Shown piece after piece: positions 26,403 through 34,304 of a stretch of 64,000 nt of DNA (position 1 is the stretch's first letter; every line of letters begins with the position of its first letter). The translations under genes and the position numbers were made by a program. The notes under the pieces are model-generated. The model made no database searches. It worked only from the letters and a program-made list of their open reading frames with translations, and was not told where the DNA came from. Origin of the DNA: Roseomonas haemaphysalidis. GTDB taxonomy: Bacteria; Pseudomonadota; Alphaproteobacteria; Acetobacterales; Acetobacteraceae. Where the stretch lies: positions 1,409,001-1,473,000 of the forward strand of contig NZ_CP061177.1 in the NCBI RefSeq assembly GCF_017355405.1. Reading direction: 5' to 3'.

Positions 26403-26422
26403 GGCGGGGCCTCGCGGGATGA

Positions 26423-27817
26423 TCAGGGGGTGGCGATGGAAGGTAGTGGCACAGCGTCCCAGCCCGTCAGGCGCTCTATCGCGCGGCCGGCGCGCAGCAC
26501 TCCCGCCTCGTCAAAAAAGCGCCCGACCACCTGCACGGCGAGCGGCAGCCCGTCGCGGCCCAGGCCCACCGGCACGCTGAGCGCCGGGTGGCCCGAAACG
26601 TTGAAGGGGCTGGCCTGCAGCGGCCAGGACACCGGGCCGAGCTGCGAGACGAAGGAGGGCGCCGTGTCCAACGAGATGGCGGTCACCAGCACGTCGTTGT
26701 CACGCAGCGCGGCGCTGACGGCGGCGGCGAGGGACGCGCGCAGCCGTTGCGCGTCCAGGTAGTCGGCGGCCGCGATGCCGGCGCCGGGGAGGAAGCGGCC
26801 CGCGGCGGCCTCGCCGTAGTCGTGCAGCCGGCGGGCCAGATCGCGGCGGTGGATAGCGAAGGATTCCGCCGCCATGATCACCCGGCTGCAGGCGATGAAC
26901 TGCGCCAGGTCGGGCAGCGCCACATCGCGTACCACCGCGCCCGCGGTCCGCAGCCGTGCCAGCGTGGCGGCGATGCCGGCGCGCGCATCTGGCGCCAGGG
27001 CCGGCTGATCCTCGAAAAAGGCGCGGGGCACGCCGATGCGCAGGCCCCGCACGCCCTTGTCCAGCGCGGCGCGATAGTCCGGCACCGGGTGGTCGATGCT
27101 GCCGGGGTCCAGCGGGTCATGGCCGGCCATGTTCTGCAGCGCGATGGCCGCGTCCTCCACGCTGCGGGCGATGGGCCCGCAGTGGTCCATGGTCCAGGAC
27201 AGGGGGAAGACGCCGCGCCGCGACACCCGGCCGAAGCTGGGCTTCAGCCCCGCGACGCCGCACCAGGCGGCCGGGCCGCGAATGGAGCCGGAGGTGCAGG
27301 ACGCCGTCGCGACGCGCAGCAGCCCGGCCGCCACGGCGGCGGCGGACCCGGAGGAGGAGCCGCCGGGAATGTGGTCCGTGTTCCACGGGTTGCGCGCGGG
27401 GGGGAAGGGCAGGTCGAAGCTGGTGCCGCCGAGCGCGAACTCAAAGGTGGCGAGCTTGCCCAGCAGCACCGCGCCGCCGGCGCGCAGCCGCGCCGTCACC
27501 GCCGCGTCCGCCGGCGCCACGTGGTCCAGCCGCAGGCGGGACTGGCAGGTGGTGGGCAGGCCCGCGACGTCGAAGATGTCCTTGGTGGCGTAGGGGATGC
27601 CGTGCAGCGGGCCGCGGTCGTGGCCGCCGCGCAGCTCGGCATCCGCCGCGCGGGCGGCGGCGAGAGCGGCGTCCTCCTCCACCCGCACAAAGGCGTGCAG
27701 GGTGCCGTCCAGCGCGGCGATGCGCCCGAGGGCGGCGCGGGTCACCTCCTCGGCGGAAAAGGCGCCGCGGCGCAGCCCCTGGCCGAGCTGCGAAACGGAC
27801 AGTGCCAGCAGGCTCAC
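26423..27817 (-). CDS. Amidase-signature hydrolase (GatA/AtzE-like)
   Basis: A 464-residue amidase-signature protein. The Ser-cisSer-Lys triad is K79 (YATKD), S154 (GGSSSGS) and S178 (SGSIRGPAAWCG). The nucleophile loop is SCTSGSIR where most members have SDTGGSIR, so the usual aspartate is a cysteine and the first glycine a serine. The GTG start at 27817 overlaps the stop of a small AtzG-like gene (GTGA), an arrangement seen for AtzE-type carboxybiuret hydrolases and relatives. It probably hydrolyses an amide brought in by the adjacent transporter. The altered loop may change specificity or lower activity. Confidence 0.88.
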   Translation of the reverse strand: MSLLALSVSQLGQGLRRGAFSAEEVTRAALGRIAALDGTLHAFVRVEEDAALAAARAADAELRGGHDRGPLHGIPYATKDIFDVAGLPTTCQSRLRLDHVAPADAAVTARLRAGGAVLLGKLATFEFALGGTSFDLPFPPARNPWNTDHIPGGSSSGSAAAVAAGLLRVATASCTSGSIRGPAAWCGVAGLKPSFGRVSRRGVFPLSWTMDHCGPIARSVEDAAIALQNMAGHDPLDPGSIDHPVPDYRAALDKGVRGLRIGVPRAFFEDQPALAPDARAGIAATLARLRTAGAVVRDVALPDLAQFIACSRVIMAAESFAIHRRDLARRLHDYGEAAAGRFLPGAGIAAADYLDAQRLRASLAAAVSAALRDNDVLVTAISLDTAPSFVSQLGPVSWPLQASPFNVSGHPALSVPVGLGRDGLPLAVQVVGRFFDEAGVLRAGRAIERLTGWDAVPLPSIATP

Positions 27818-28008
27818 GCCGCCCCCGGCGGGCGGTAGCCGAGCGGCAGGGGCGCCTCCGCCGGGCAGGCGGCGCGGATCAGCAGCACATGGCGGTGCAG
27901 CGCCAGCGCGTCGGCGACCGTCGCCGCCATCCGGTCGGGCGGCAGGGAAATGCCGGCCCCGGCCAGCGCCGCCCGCAAGGCGGCTTCCACGCCAGCGTCC
28001 CCGCTCAC
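27814..28008 (-). CDS. Small AtzG-like (DUF4089) amidase partner
   Basis: A 64-residue protein translated from GTG 28008, overlapping the permease stop (GTGA) and the amidase start (GTGA). It is mostly helical, with the segment ISLPPDRMAATVADALALHRHVLLI, given here only as its flanks ISLPPDR and LHRHVLLI, resembling DUF4089/AtzG small subunits. AtzG and AtzE form a GatCA-like complex in cyanuric acid breakdown. Its position directly ahead of an amidase gene fits that role. It is easily missed by gene finders because of its size and GTG start. Family assignment is from size, context and general pattern. Confidence 0.72.
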   Translation of the reverse strand: MSGDAGVEAALRAALAGAGISLPPDRMAATVADALALHRHVLLIRAACPAEAPLPLGYRPPGAA

Positions 28009-28808
28009 TGCGCACCCCGGCGGGCGGCGGCGCGCTTGGCCATGTCGGCGAACCACATCAGCGCCACGGTGCCGACGACAAAGACGGTGGAGGCGGCGGC
28101 GATGACCGGCGACACGTTGAACTCGATGTCCTCGAACATCTTGCGGGTGATGGTCTTGTGCTCGATGCCGGAGATGAAGAAGGACACCACCGTCTCGTCG
28201 AACGAGGCCAGCGCCGCGAACACCGCGCCGGCCAGGATGGCGGGGCCGATCAGCGGCATGGTGATGGACCAGAAGCAGCGCAGCCGGGAGGCACCGAGGT
28301 TCAGCCCCGCCATTTCCAGCGAGGGCGGCAGGCGTTGCAAGGCGGCGGACACCACCAGCACCACGTAGGGCACCGCCAGCGCCGTGTGGATCAGCACGAA
28401 GCCGAGCCGCGTGCCGGTCAGCCCCAGCGGCGCGAACTGCAGGTAGACCGCGATGGCGACGATGATGTGCGGCACGATCAGCGGGGCCAGCAGCAGCGCT
28501 TCCAGCGTTTGCCGCCCGGGCAGGCGGCCGCGCACCAGGGCGATGGCGCCCATGGTGCCGATGACCGAGCTGCACAGCGTGGTCCAGGCCGCGATCTCCA
28601 GCGAGAACAGCGTCGCCGCCACCCATTCCGGGTCGCCGAAGAAGGTCTCGTACCATTTCAGCGAGAAGCCGCGCGGCGGGAAGGCGAGGCTCTCGGTCGG
28701 GCTGACCGACATTGGCAGGATCAGCAGCGTCGGGATCATCAGGAAGACGAGGATGACCGCGCAAAGCGCCAGGAAGGCCCATTCCCAGGGGCCGGTGCGC
28801 CTAGTCAT
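28005..28808 (-). CDS. ABC permease, PotC-like
   Basis: A 267-residue inner-membrane permease with about six transmembrane segments, of the spermidine/putrescine (PotC) type. It has the cytoplasmic EAA-like loop EMAGLNLGASRLRCFWSITMPL, and the GAVFAALASFDETVVSFFI segment is typical of PotC. ATG 28808 overlaps the PotB-like gene by 8 bases. With the PotB and PotA homologues it forms one importer; the substrate-binding proteins are at 30920 and 32848. Confidence 0.9.
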   Translation of the reverse strand: MTRRTGPWEWAFLALCAVILVFLMIPTLLILPMSVSPTESLAFPPRGFSLKWYETFFGDPEWVAATLFSLEIAAWTTLCSSVIGTMGAIALVRGRLPGRQTLEALLLAPLIVPHIIVAIAVYLQFAPLGLTGTRLGFVLIHTALAVPYVVLVVSAALQRLPPSLEMAGLNLGASRLRCFWSITMPLIGPAILAGAVFAALASFDETVVSFFISGIEHKTITRKMFEDIEFNVSPVIAAASTVFVVGTVALMWFADMAKRAAARRGAQ

Positions 28809-29655
28809 GGGCCACCACCCGGTCCAGCCGCAGCAGGCGCTTGAAGGCGACGGTCAGCCCCAGCGACATCACCAGCAGCACGCAGGAGATGGCGCCGGCG
28901 AAGGGCCAGTTCAGCAGCGTGGTCGCCTGCTCGGCGATCAGGGTCGCGATCATCAGCGTCTGCGGACCGCCCACCAGCGCGGGAGTGACGTAGAAGCCGA
29001 GCGACATGACAAAGACCAGCAGGCAGCCGGCGAAGACGCCCGGGAGGCTGAGCGGCAGTGTGACGGAGAAGAAGGTCCGCACCCGCCCGGCGCCGAGGTT
29101 CAGCGCCGCGCGCGGCAGGTCGGGCGAGATGCTGCCGAGTGCCGAGGCGATGGGCAACACCATGAAGGGCAAGAGCACGTGGGTCATGGCCATCAGCACC
29201 GCGCCATTGGTGTAGAGCATGGTCCAGGGTTTGGCTTCCGGGTCCCAGGCCAGCAGCAGGGAGTTGATGACGCCCTTGCGCTGCATCAGCATGATCCAGG
29301 CGTAGGAGCGGATCAGCGCTGAGGTCCAGAGCGGGATCATCACGCAGACCAGCGCGATCTTGGCGCCGCGATGCCCGGGCCGCGCCATCAGCGCCGCGAT
29401 CGGGTAGCCCAGCAGCAAGGCGGACACGGTGCAGACCAGCGCGATCCACAGCGTGCGGACGATCACCTGCCGGTACAGCGGCTCCACCCACAGCCGCCGG
29501 TAGTTGTCGAGGCTCAGCGCCGGTTCCGTGACGCTGGTGAGCAGCAGCTTGCCGATCGGCAGAAAGAATGCCCAGGCCAGCAGCAACAGCAGCGGTGCGA
29601 TCAGCAGCAGCGACAGCGACAGCGGCAGCTGGCCGCGGCGGGATGCGGCGGCCAT
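28801..29655 (-). CDS. ABC permease, PotB-like
   Basis: A 284-residue membrane permease of the PotB type with six predicted hydrophobic segments. The EAA loop is ALNLGAGRVRTFFSVTLPLSLPG and the C-terminal ATTLLNWPFAGAIS is common in this family. It starts at ATG 29655, sharing one base with the ATPase stop (TGATG), and overlaps the next permease by 8 bases, so translation of all three subunits is coupled. Confidence 0.9.
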   Translation of the reverse strand: MAAASRRGQLPLSLSLLLIAPLLLLLAWAFFLPIGKLLLTSVTEPALSLDNYRRLWVEPLYRQVIVRTLWIALVCTVSALLLGYPIAALMARPGHRGAKIALVCVMIPLWTSALIRSYAWIMLMQRKGVINSLLLAWDPEAKPWTMLYTNGAVLMAMTHVLLPFMVLPIASALGSISPDLPRAALNLGAGRVRTFFSVTLPLSLPGVFAGCLLVFVMSLGFYVTPALVGGPQTLMIATLIAEQATTLLNWPFAGAISCVLLVMSLGLTVAFKRLLRLDRVVAHD

Positions 29656-30755
29656 CAGCCGGGCTCCGGAAAGACGATGGCGCTGCCGGCGGGCCAGCGC
29701 GCGATCACCGGCGTGCCCGGCTGCAGCAGGGCGAGTTCCGAGCGCGCGCCGACATCGACACGCAGCGTATCGCCGCCCTGCAGCTCGATCTGCACGGCGG
29801 TGTTGGCGCCGTTGAACACGCTTTGGGTGACCTCGCCGCGCAGGCCGGTGGCATCGTTGGCGGCGGCCCGCGCCAGCTCCACATGCTCAGGCCGGACGGC
29901 GAGGCGGACGCGGCTGCCGGGCGCCGCGCCCTCGCCCTGCGCCAGGGCCGTGCCGGCCGCGCAGCGCAGCGTGCAGGTCTCGCCCGTGACGGATTCGACC
30001 GTGGCGGACAGCAGGTTCATCTCGCCGATGAAGTCGGCGACAAAGGCATCCGCCGGGCGGTCGTACAGGTCGCGCGGGCGGCCGAGCTGCGCCAGGCGGC
30101 CGCCGTTCATGACGGCGACGCGGTCCGACATGGTCAGCGCCTCTTCCTGGTCGTGCGTGACGTAGATCACGGTCGCGCCGAGCCGTTGCTGCAACTGGCG
30201 AAGCTCGAACTGCATGTGCTGGCGCAGCTTCTTGTCCAGGGCGCCCAGCGGCTCGTCCATCAGGATCACCGGCGGCTCGAAAACAATGGCGCGGGCCAGC
30301 GCCACGCGCTGCTGCTGGCCGCCGGAGAGTTCAGCCGGCTTACGCTCGGCATGCGCGTCCAGCTTAACCATCTCCAGCGCGCGGCGCACCTTCTCGTCGC
30401 GCTCGGCGCGGCCGACGCGGCGCATGCGCAGCGGAAAGGCAATGTTGTCGGCCACCGTCATGTGCGGAAACAGCGCGTAGCGCTGGAACACCATGGCGAT
30501 GTCGCGCTTGTTCGGCGCGAGGCGGGTGATGTCGCGCTCGCCGACCGTAAGGCGTCCTTCGTCGGGTTCCTCGAATCCGGCCAGCATCATCAGCAGCGTC
30601 GTTTTGCCGGAGCCCGAGGGGCCGAGCAGCGAAACGAACTCCCCGGCGCCGACGGTAAGCGACACGCCGCCCACCGCCGTGACGCTGCCATAGCGCCGCC
30701 AGACGTCGTGGATGCCGACCTCAAGGCCGTGGGAGCCACCCGCGCGCAGGTTCAT
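29655..30755 (-). CDS. ABC transporter ATP-binding protein, PotA-like
   Basis: A 366-residue importer ATPase. Walker A is GPSGSGKTT, the Q-loop is [10 protein letters not shown], the signature is LSGGQQQR, Walker B is [12 protein letters not shown] and the switch histidine is in [10 protein letters not shown]. The remaining C-terminal part (from about residue 240) is a TOBE regulatory domain. ATG 30755 is taken because the ATPase domain begins about 12 residues later; the frame stays open upstream and a longer N terminus cannot be excluded. It energises the PotB/PotC-like permeases for uptake of an amine or similar organic cation. Confidence 0.9.
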   Translation of the reverse strand: MNLRAGGSHGLEVGIHDVWRRYGSVTAVGGVSLTVGAGEFVSLLGPSGSGKTTLLMMLAGFEEPDEGRLTVGERDITRLAPNKRDIAMVFQRYALFPHMTVADNIAFPLRMRRVGRAERDEKVRRALEMVKLDAHAERKPAELSGGQQQRVALARAIVFEPPVILMDEPLGALDKKLRQHMQFELRQLQQRLGATVIYVTHDQEEALTMSDRVAVMNGGRLAQLGRPRDLYDRPADAFVADFIGEMNLLSATVESVTGETCTLRCAAGTALAQGEGAAPGSRVRLAVRPEHVELARAAANDATGLRGEVTQSVFNGANTAVQIELQGGDTLRVDVGARSELALLQPGTPVIARWPAGSAIVFPEPG

Positions 30756-30855
30756 GAGCTGCTGTCCGCAGCCGAGATCGGACGTCTCATTCGTTTGTTC
30801 CCAGACATCATAGCGATTCTTGTTGTTGCAAACATCTTTGCCATACGAAGCATCC

Positions 30856-30885
30856 TTGGCAAGCGGCAAGGAAACGATCTAGGCT
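30856..30885 (+). promoter_or_regulatory. Possible promoter for the PotD-like gene
   Basis: In the 164-bp divergent region, TTGGCA (30856-30861), 18 bases, then TAGGCT (30880-30885) could drive the plus-strand binding-protein gene at 30920. The -35 is good and the -10 poor. An imperfect inverted repeat TTTGCCA/TGGCAAG (30837-30843, 30857-30863) overlaps the -35 and might be a regulator site. Confidence 0.3.
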
Positions 30886-30919
30886 CATCACGCACAACAA
30901 CACAGCGCGGAGAGCCTGC

Positions 30920-31996
30920 ATGCTCGTCAACCGGCGAAGCTTCCTTGCCAGCACCACCATCGGCACCGCGGGCCTGCTCGCGGCACCGCGCGTCCGGGCG
31001 CAGGCGCCGTCCCCCACGCTGGAGAATACGCTGGTGGTCCGCACCACGGGCGGCGTGTTCGAGCAGTCGCTGAAGCGCAACTTCTTCGACCCCTTCACCA
31101 AGGCGACCGGCGTGCGCGTCATCCCCGTCGCGGCGTCGGACGCCGACATGCAGGCCAAGGCGGCGGCGATGCAGGCGGCGGGCCGCGTGGAATGGGACAT
31201 CATCTCGCCGCAGATGAGCGAGCTGGCCAACCTGTCGCACCTGCTGGTCGATCTCGGTGACTGCGGCAGCATCCCGAACATGGCGACCGCCTTGCCCGGC
31301 ACCTGCGGCCGCTACGGCGTGCTCTACCTGGTCGGCGCGCAGGTGCTGGCCTACGACACGCGCAACTACAAGGACCGCCCGCCGCGCACCTGGATGGACT
31401 TCTGGAACGTCAGGGATTTCCCCGGCCGCCGCGCGCTGTCCAACAGCGGCGGTCCCTTCGCCACCATCGTTTCGGCGCTGATCGCCGACGGCGTGCCGCG
31501 CGACAAGCTGTTTCCGCTCGACCTCGACAGGGCCTTCCGCAAGCTGGATGAGATCCGGCCGCATGTCGCCGTGTGGTGGCGCACCGGCAGCCAGAGCTCC
31601 TCGATGTGGGAAAGCGACGACATCGACATGGCGTTGATGTGGAGCGGCCAGGCCTGGGCCACCAAGAAGACGGGCTTTCCGCTGGACTGGAGCTATGAGG
31701 ACACGCTGGCCAACTTCGGGGCCTGGGCGATCCTGAAGAACTGCCCGCACCCCAATGCGGCGCGCGCCTTCATCAACTTCTACCTGGGCAGCGCCGAGGG
31801 CGGCGCCGGCTTTGCCCGCGACGTCGGCTACGCCACGCCCAACACCGCTGCCGCCGCGCTGATGACGCCGGCCGAGCGAGCCGAGCTGATCACCACGCCG
31901 GAGATCATGGCCAAGCTGATCGACATGGACCCGGCCTGGGTGCAGCAGAATCGCGCGCGCACCCTGGAACGCTGGAAGGAATGGATCTCGGCGTGA
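30920..31996 (+). CDS. PotD-like periplasmic binding protein (copy 1)
   Basis: A 358-residue type-II extracellular binding protein of the spermidine/putrescine (PotD) group. The N terminus NRRSFLAS plus hydrophobic stretch and RAQA is a Tat-type signal, cleaved near residue 28. The mature start ENTLVVRTTGGVFEQSLKR and DWSYEDTLANFGAWAILK are typical. GGAGAG precedes the ATG by 6-7 bases. It is divergent from the PotABC-like genes. It closely resembles the protein encoded on the other strand at 32848 (long shared blocks such as LKRNFFDPF and AAAMQAAGRVEWDII), so both may serve the same transporter. Confidence 0.9.
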   Translation: MLVNRRSFLASTTIGTAGLLAAPRVRAQAPSPTLENTLVVRTTGGVFEQSLKRNFFDPFTKATGVRVIPVAASDADMQAKAAAMQAAGRVEWDIISPQMSELANLSHLLVDLGDCGSIPNMATALPGTCGRYGVLYLVGAQVLAYDTRNYKDRPPRTWMDFWNVRDFPGRRALSNSGGPFATIVSALIADGVPRDKLFPLDLDRAFRKLDEIRPHVAVWWRTGSQSSSMWESDDIDMALMWSGQAWATKKTGFPLDWSYEDTLANFGAWAILKNCPHPNAARAFINFYLGSAEGGAGFARDVGYATPNTAAAALMTPAERAELITTPEIMAKLIDMDPAWVQQNRARTLERWKEWISA

Positions 31997-32838
31997 GCGA
32001 CCTGCCCAGCCCGCGTCTCCAGGCCCCGGAAGGGGCCTGGGATTCGCATATCCATATCCTCGACCCGCGCTTCCCGCCCATCGCGGACGCGGTGTACCAG
32101 CCGCCCGTGGCGACGGTGCAGGATTACCGCGCGGTGCAGCAGCGCCTCGGGCTGCGGAAGGCACTGGTGATCCAGTCCTCCACCCACGGCACCAACCATG
32201 ACTGCCTGCTGGATGCCATCGCGCAGCTCGGCCACGGCACGCGCGGCGTCGGCATGGTGGCGGCCGACGTGGCGCCCGCCGAGCTGCGGCGGCTGACGGA
32301 CGGCGGGGTGCGTGGCGCGCGCTGCCTGATGACTCCGGGCGGCGTGCTGTCATGGGACGACGTGCCCAGGCTGGCCGCGCGCATCCAGGCGTTCGGCTGG
32401 CACACCAACATCCAGATGCGCGGCAACACCTTTCCCGAGCGCTTCGAGGCCATCGCCGCGCTGCCGGGGCGCGTGGTGATCGACCACATGGGCCTGTTCA
32501 GCCGGCCGATCGAGCCGGACCACCCGGAGGTGGGCTTCCTGCTGCGGCTGCTGGATAGCGGCAAGGTCTGGGTGAAGCTGTCCGCGCCCTATGGCGGCGG
32601 CATCATGGGACCGCCGCCCTTCACCGCCGCCTGGCCGCTGGCGCGTGCCCTGGTGCGGCACGCGCCGGAGCGGCTGGTCTGGGGCAGCGACTGGCCCAAC
32701 ACCTTCATGACGGAGGTCTACAAGCTGCCGCCCGGCGACCCGGCGCTGTTGCTCGACCTGCTGCTGGAATGGGCGGATGACGACGCCACGCGGCGCCGCA
32801 TCCTGGTGGACAACCCCGAAGCGCTGTTCGGTACCTGA
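31981..32838 (+). CDS. Amidohydrolase-2 family hydrolase (PDC lactonase-like)
   Basis: A 285-residue TIM-barrel metal hydrolase of the amidohydrolase-2 group that includes 2-pyrone-4,6-dicarboxylate lactonase. Metal motifs are WDSHIHILDP (HxH), VVIDHMG and the aspartate of VWGSDWPN. It hydrolyses a lactone or C-N bond. ATG 31981 lies within the binding-protein gene with GGAAGGA directly against it. GTG 31993, overlapping the upstream stop as GTGA, is an equally good start and matches local style. It converges with the second PotD-like gene, 9 bases apart. Confidence 0.87.
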   Translation: MDLGVSDLPSPRLQAPEGAWDSHIHILDPRFPPIADAVYQPPVATVQDYRAVQQRLGLRKALVIQSSTHGTNHDCLLDAIAQLGHGTRGVGMVAADVAPAELRRLTDGGVRGARCLMTPGGVLSWDDVPRLAARIQAFGWHTNIQMRGNTFPERFEAIAALPGRVVIDHMGLFSRPIEPDHPEVGFLLRLLDSGKVWVKLSAPYGGGIMGPPPFTAAWPLARALVRHAPERLVWGSDWPNTFMTEVYKLPPGDPALLLDLLLEWADDDATRRRILVDNPEALFGT

Positions 32839-32847
32839 TCGCACGGC

Positions 32848-33912
32848 TCAGGCGGAAACCCAGGCGTTGAACCGGTTCAGCACCGCGGCCCGGTTCGCCG
32901 CCAGCCAGTCGTAGTCCACCGTCACGATGCCGGCCAGGCGCTCGGGGCTGGAGATCAGCTCCTCCTTCTCCTCGGCTGACAGGAGCGCCTGGCTGGCCTT
33001 GTTGGAGGTGGTGTAGCCGGTTTCGCGCGAGAAGGCGGCATGCGCCTCCGGGTTGGTCATGTAGAAGTCGATGAAGGCGCGCGCCGCGTTGGGGTGCGGG
33101 GCGCCCTTCAGGATCGCCCAGGCGCCGAAGTCGGCGATGGCCTGATTGTAGGTCCAGGCCAGCTTGGCGCCGCGCCGCTTGGCGGCGAAGGCCGAGCCGC
33201 TCCACATCAGCGACATGGCGATGTCGTCGCCGTCCCACATCTTCTGGCTCTGGTCACCAGTGCGCCACCAGGTGGCGACATGCGGCTTGATGGTATCCAG
33301 CTTGCGGAAGATGCGGTCGAGGTCCATCGGGAACAGCTGCTCGCGCGGGATGCCATCCGCCAGCGCGGCCAGGATCAGCGTCGCCCAGGGGCTGCCAGTG
33401 TTGGGCAGGGCGCGGCGGCCGGGGAAGTTCTGCACGTCGAAGAAGTCCGCCCAGCTCTGCGGCTTGCGCGACGTGTAGAGGTCGGAATTCCAGGTCAGGC
33501 ACTGGCCGCCGGTCAGGTACAGCACGCCGTAACGGCCGCAGGTGCCCGCCACGCCGTCACGCGCCACGTTCGGCATGGCGCCGCAATCGCCGAGGTCCGT
33601 CAGGTACTGCGAGATCTGCGACAACTCGCTGAACTGCGGCGCGATGATGTCCCATTCCACGCGGCCGGCGGCCTGCATGGCGGCGGTCTTGGCCATCATG
33701 TCCCCGTAGGTGGCGGAGAAGGGGATGACGCGCACGCCGGTGGCCTTGCTGAAGGGATCGAAGAAGTTGCGCTTCAGCGAGGCCTCGAACACGCCGCCGG
33801 TGCTGCGGATCAGCAGGGTAGATTCCAGGGTGCCCTGGGCCAGGGCGGGGCGGGCCAGCGGCAGGGCGAGGGCGGCGGCGCTGGCGATCAGATGGCGGCG
33901 ATGCACGGTCAT
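32848..33912 (-). CDS. PotD-like periplasmic binding protein (copy 2)
   Basis: A 354-residue paralogue of the protein at 30920, with signal peptide HRRHLIASAAALALPL and cleavage near ALAQG. Mature sequence shares TGGVFEASLKRNFFDPF, AAMQAAGRVEWDIIAP and FGAWAILKGAPHPNAARAF with copy 1. AAGGAGGAG lies 7 bases before the ATG. It is the last gene of the HisD-LLM-DadA-RidA unit and has no permease of its own on this strand. Sharing the PotABC-like transporter upstream is the simple explanation. The ligand is likely the amine or amino compound degraded by that unit. Confidence 0.9.
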   Translation of the reverse strand: MTVHRRHLIASAAALALPLARPALAQGTLESTLLIRSTGGVFEASLKRNFFDPFSKATGVRVIPFSATYGDMMAKTAAMQAAGRVEWDIIAPQFSELSQISQYLTDLGDCGAMPNVARDGVAGTCGRYGVLYLTGGQCLTWNSDLYTSRKPQSWADFFDVQNFPGRRALPNTGSPWATLILAALADGIPREQLFPMDLDRIFRKLDTIKPHVATWWRTGDQSQKMWDGDDIAMSLMWSGSAFAAKRRGAKLAWTYNQAIADFGAWAILKGAPHPNAARAFIDFYMTNPEAHAAFSRETGYTTSNKASQALLSAEEKEELISSPERLAGIVTVDYDWLAANRAAVLNRFNAWVSA

Positions 33913-33926
33913 GGCGGTCTCCTCCT

Positions 33927-34304
33927 TCAGGTGGATGCGACGACGATCATCTCGACGCGGATGTCCTTGTTGGCCATGGTCACCTGGCAGCAGGCGCGCA
34001 CCGGCGGGCATTCCGGGTCGGCCCATTCGTTCCAGGCCTGGGTGAAGGCGGGAAAGTCCAGCACATGCGCCAGCCACACGGTGATGTGGCCGATCTTGCG
34101 CTTGTCCGAGCCGTGGCGGGCCAGACGCTCCTCGATCAGCGCGAAGACTTCCTTCGCCTGCTCCACCACCGTGCCGCGGCCGACCAGCGTCGTGGTCGGG
34201 ATCACGGTCATGTAGATGGTGCCGTTGATGATGGCGGCGTCGGCGGAAACCACGGGGGTCGCCTTGAACCGCTCGGGCGACTTCAGGAAGTGCTGGATGC
34301 TCAT
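33927..34304 (-). CDS. RidA/YjgF-family protein
   Basis: A 125-residue RidA/YER057c/UK114-family protein. RidA hydrolyses reactive enamines/imines released by amino-acid oxidases and PLP enzymes. Visible are IINGTIYMTVIPTT, VVEQAKEVFALIEERL, and the late VRACCQVTMANKDIRVEMIVVA, where the family's conserved arginine sits (near R104). ATG 34304 overlaps the stop of the DadA-like oxidase (ATGA). That coupling fits deamination of the imine made by that oxidase. Trimer formation is expected from the family. Confidence 0.9.
   Translation of the reverse strand: MSIQHFLKSPERFKATPVVSADAAIINGTIYMTVIPTTTLVGRGTVVEQAKEVFALIEERLARHGSDKRKIGHITVWLAHVLDFPAFTQAWNEWADPECPPVRACCQVTMANKDIRVEMIVVAST

Noticed and set aside
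30837..30863. TTTGCCA/TGGCAAG inverted repeat treated as the same operator as TGGCAAG/CTTGCCA at 10833
   Set aside because: The arms are in opposite order with a different spacing, and one arm has a mismatch; two short matches are within chance.
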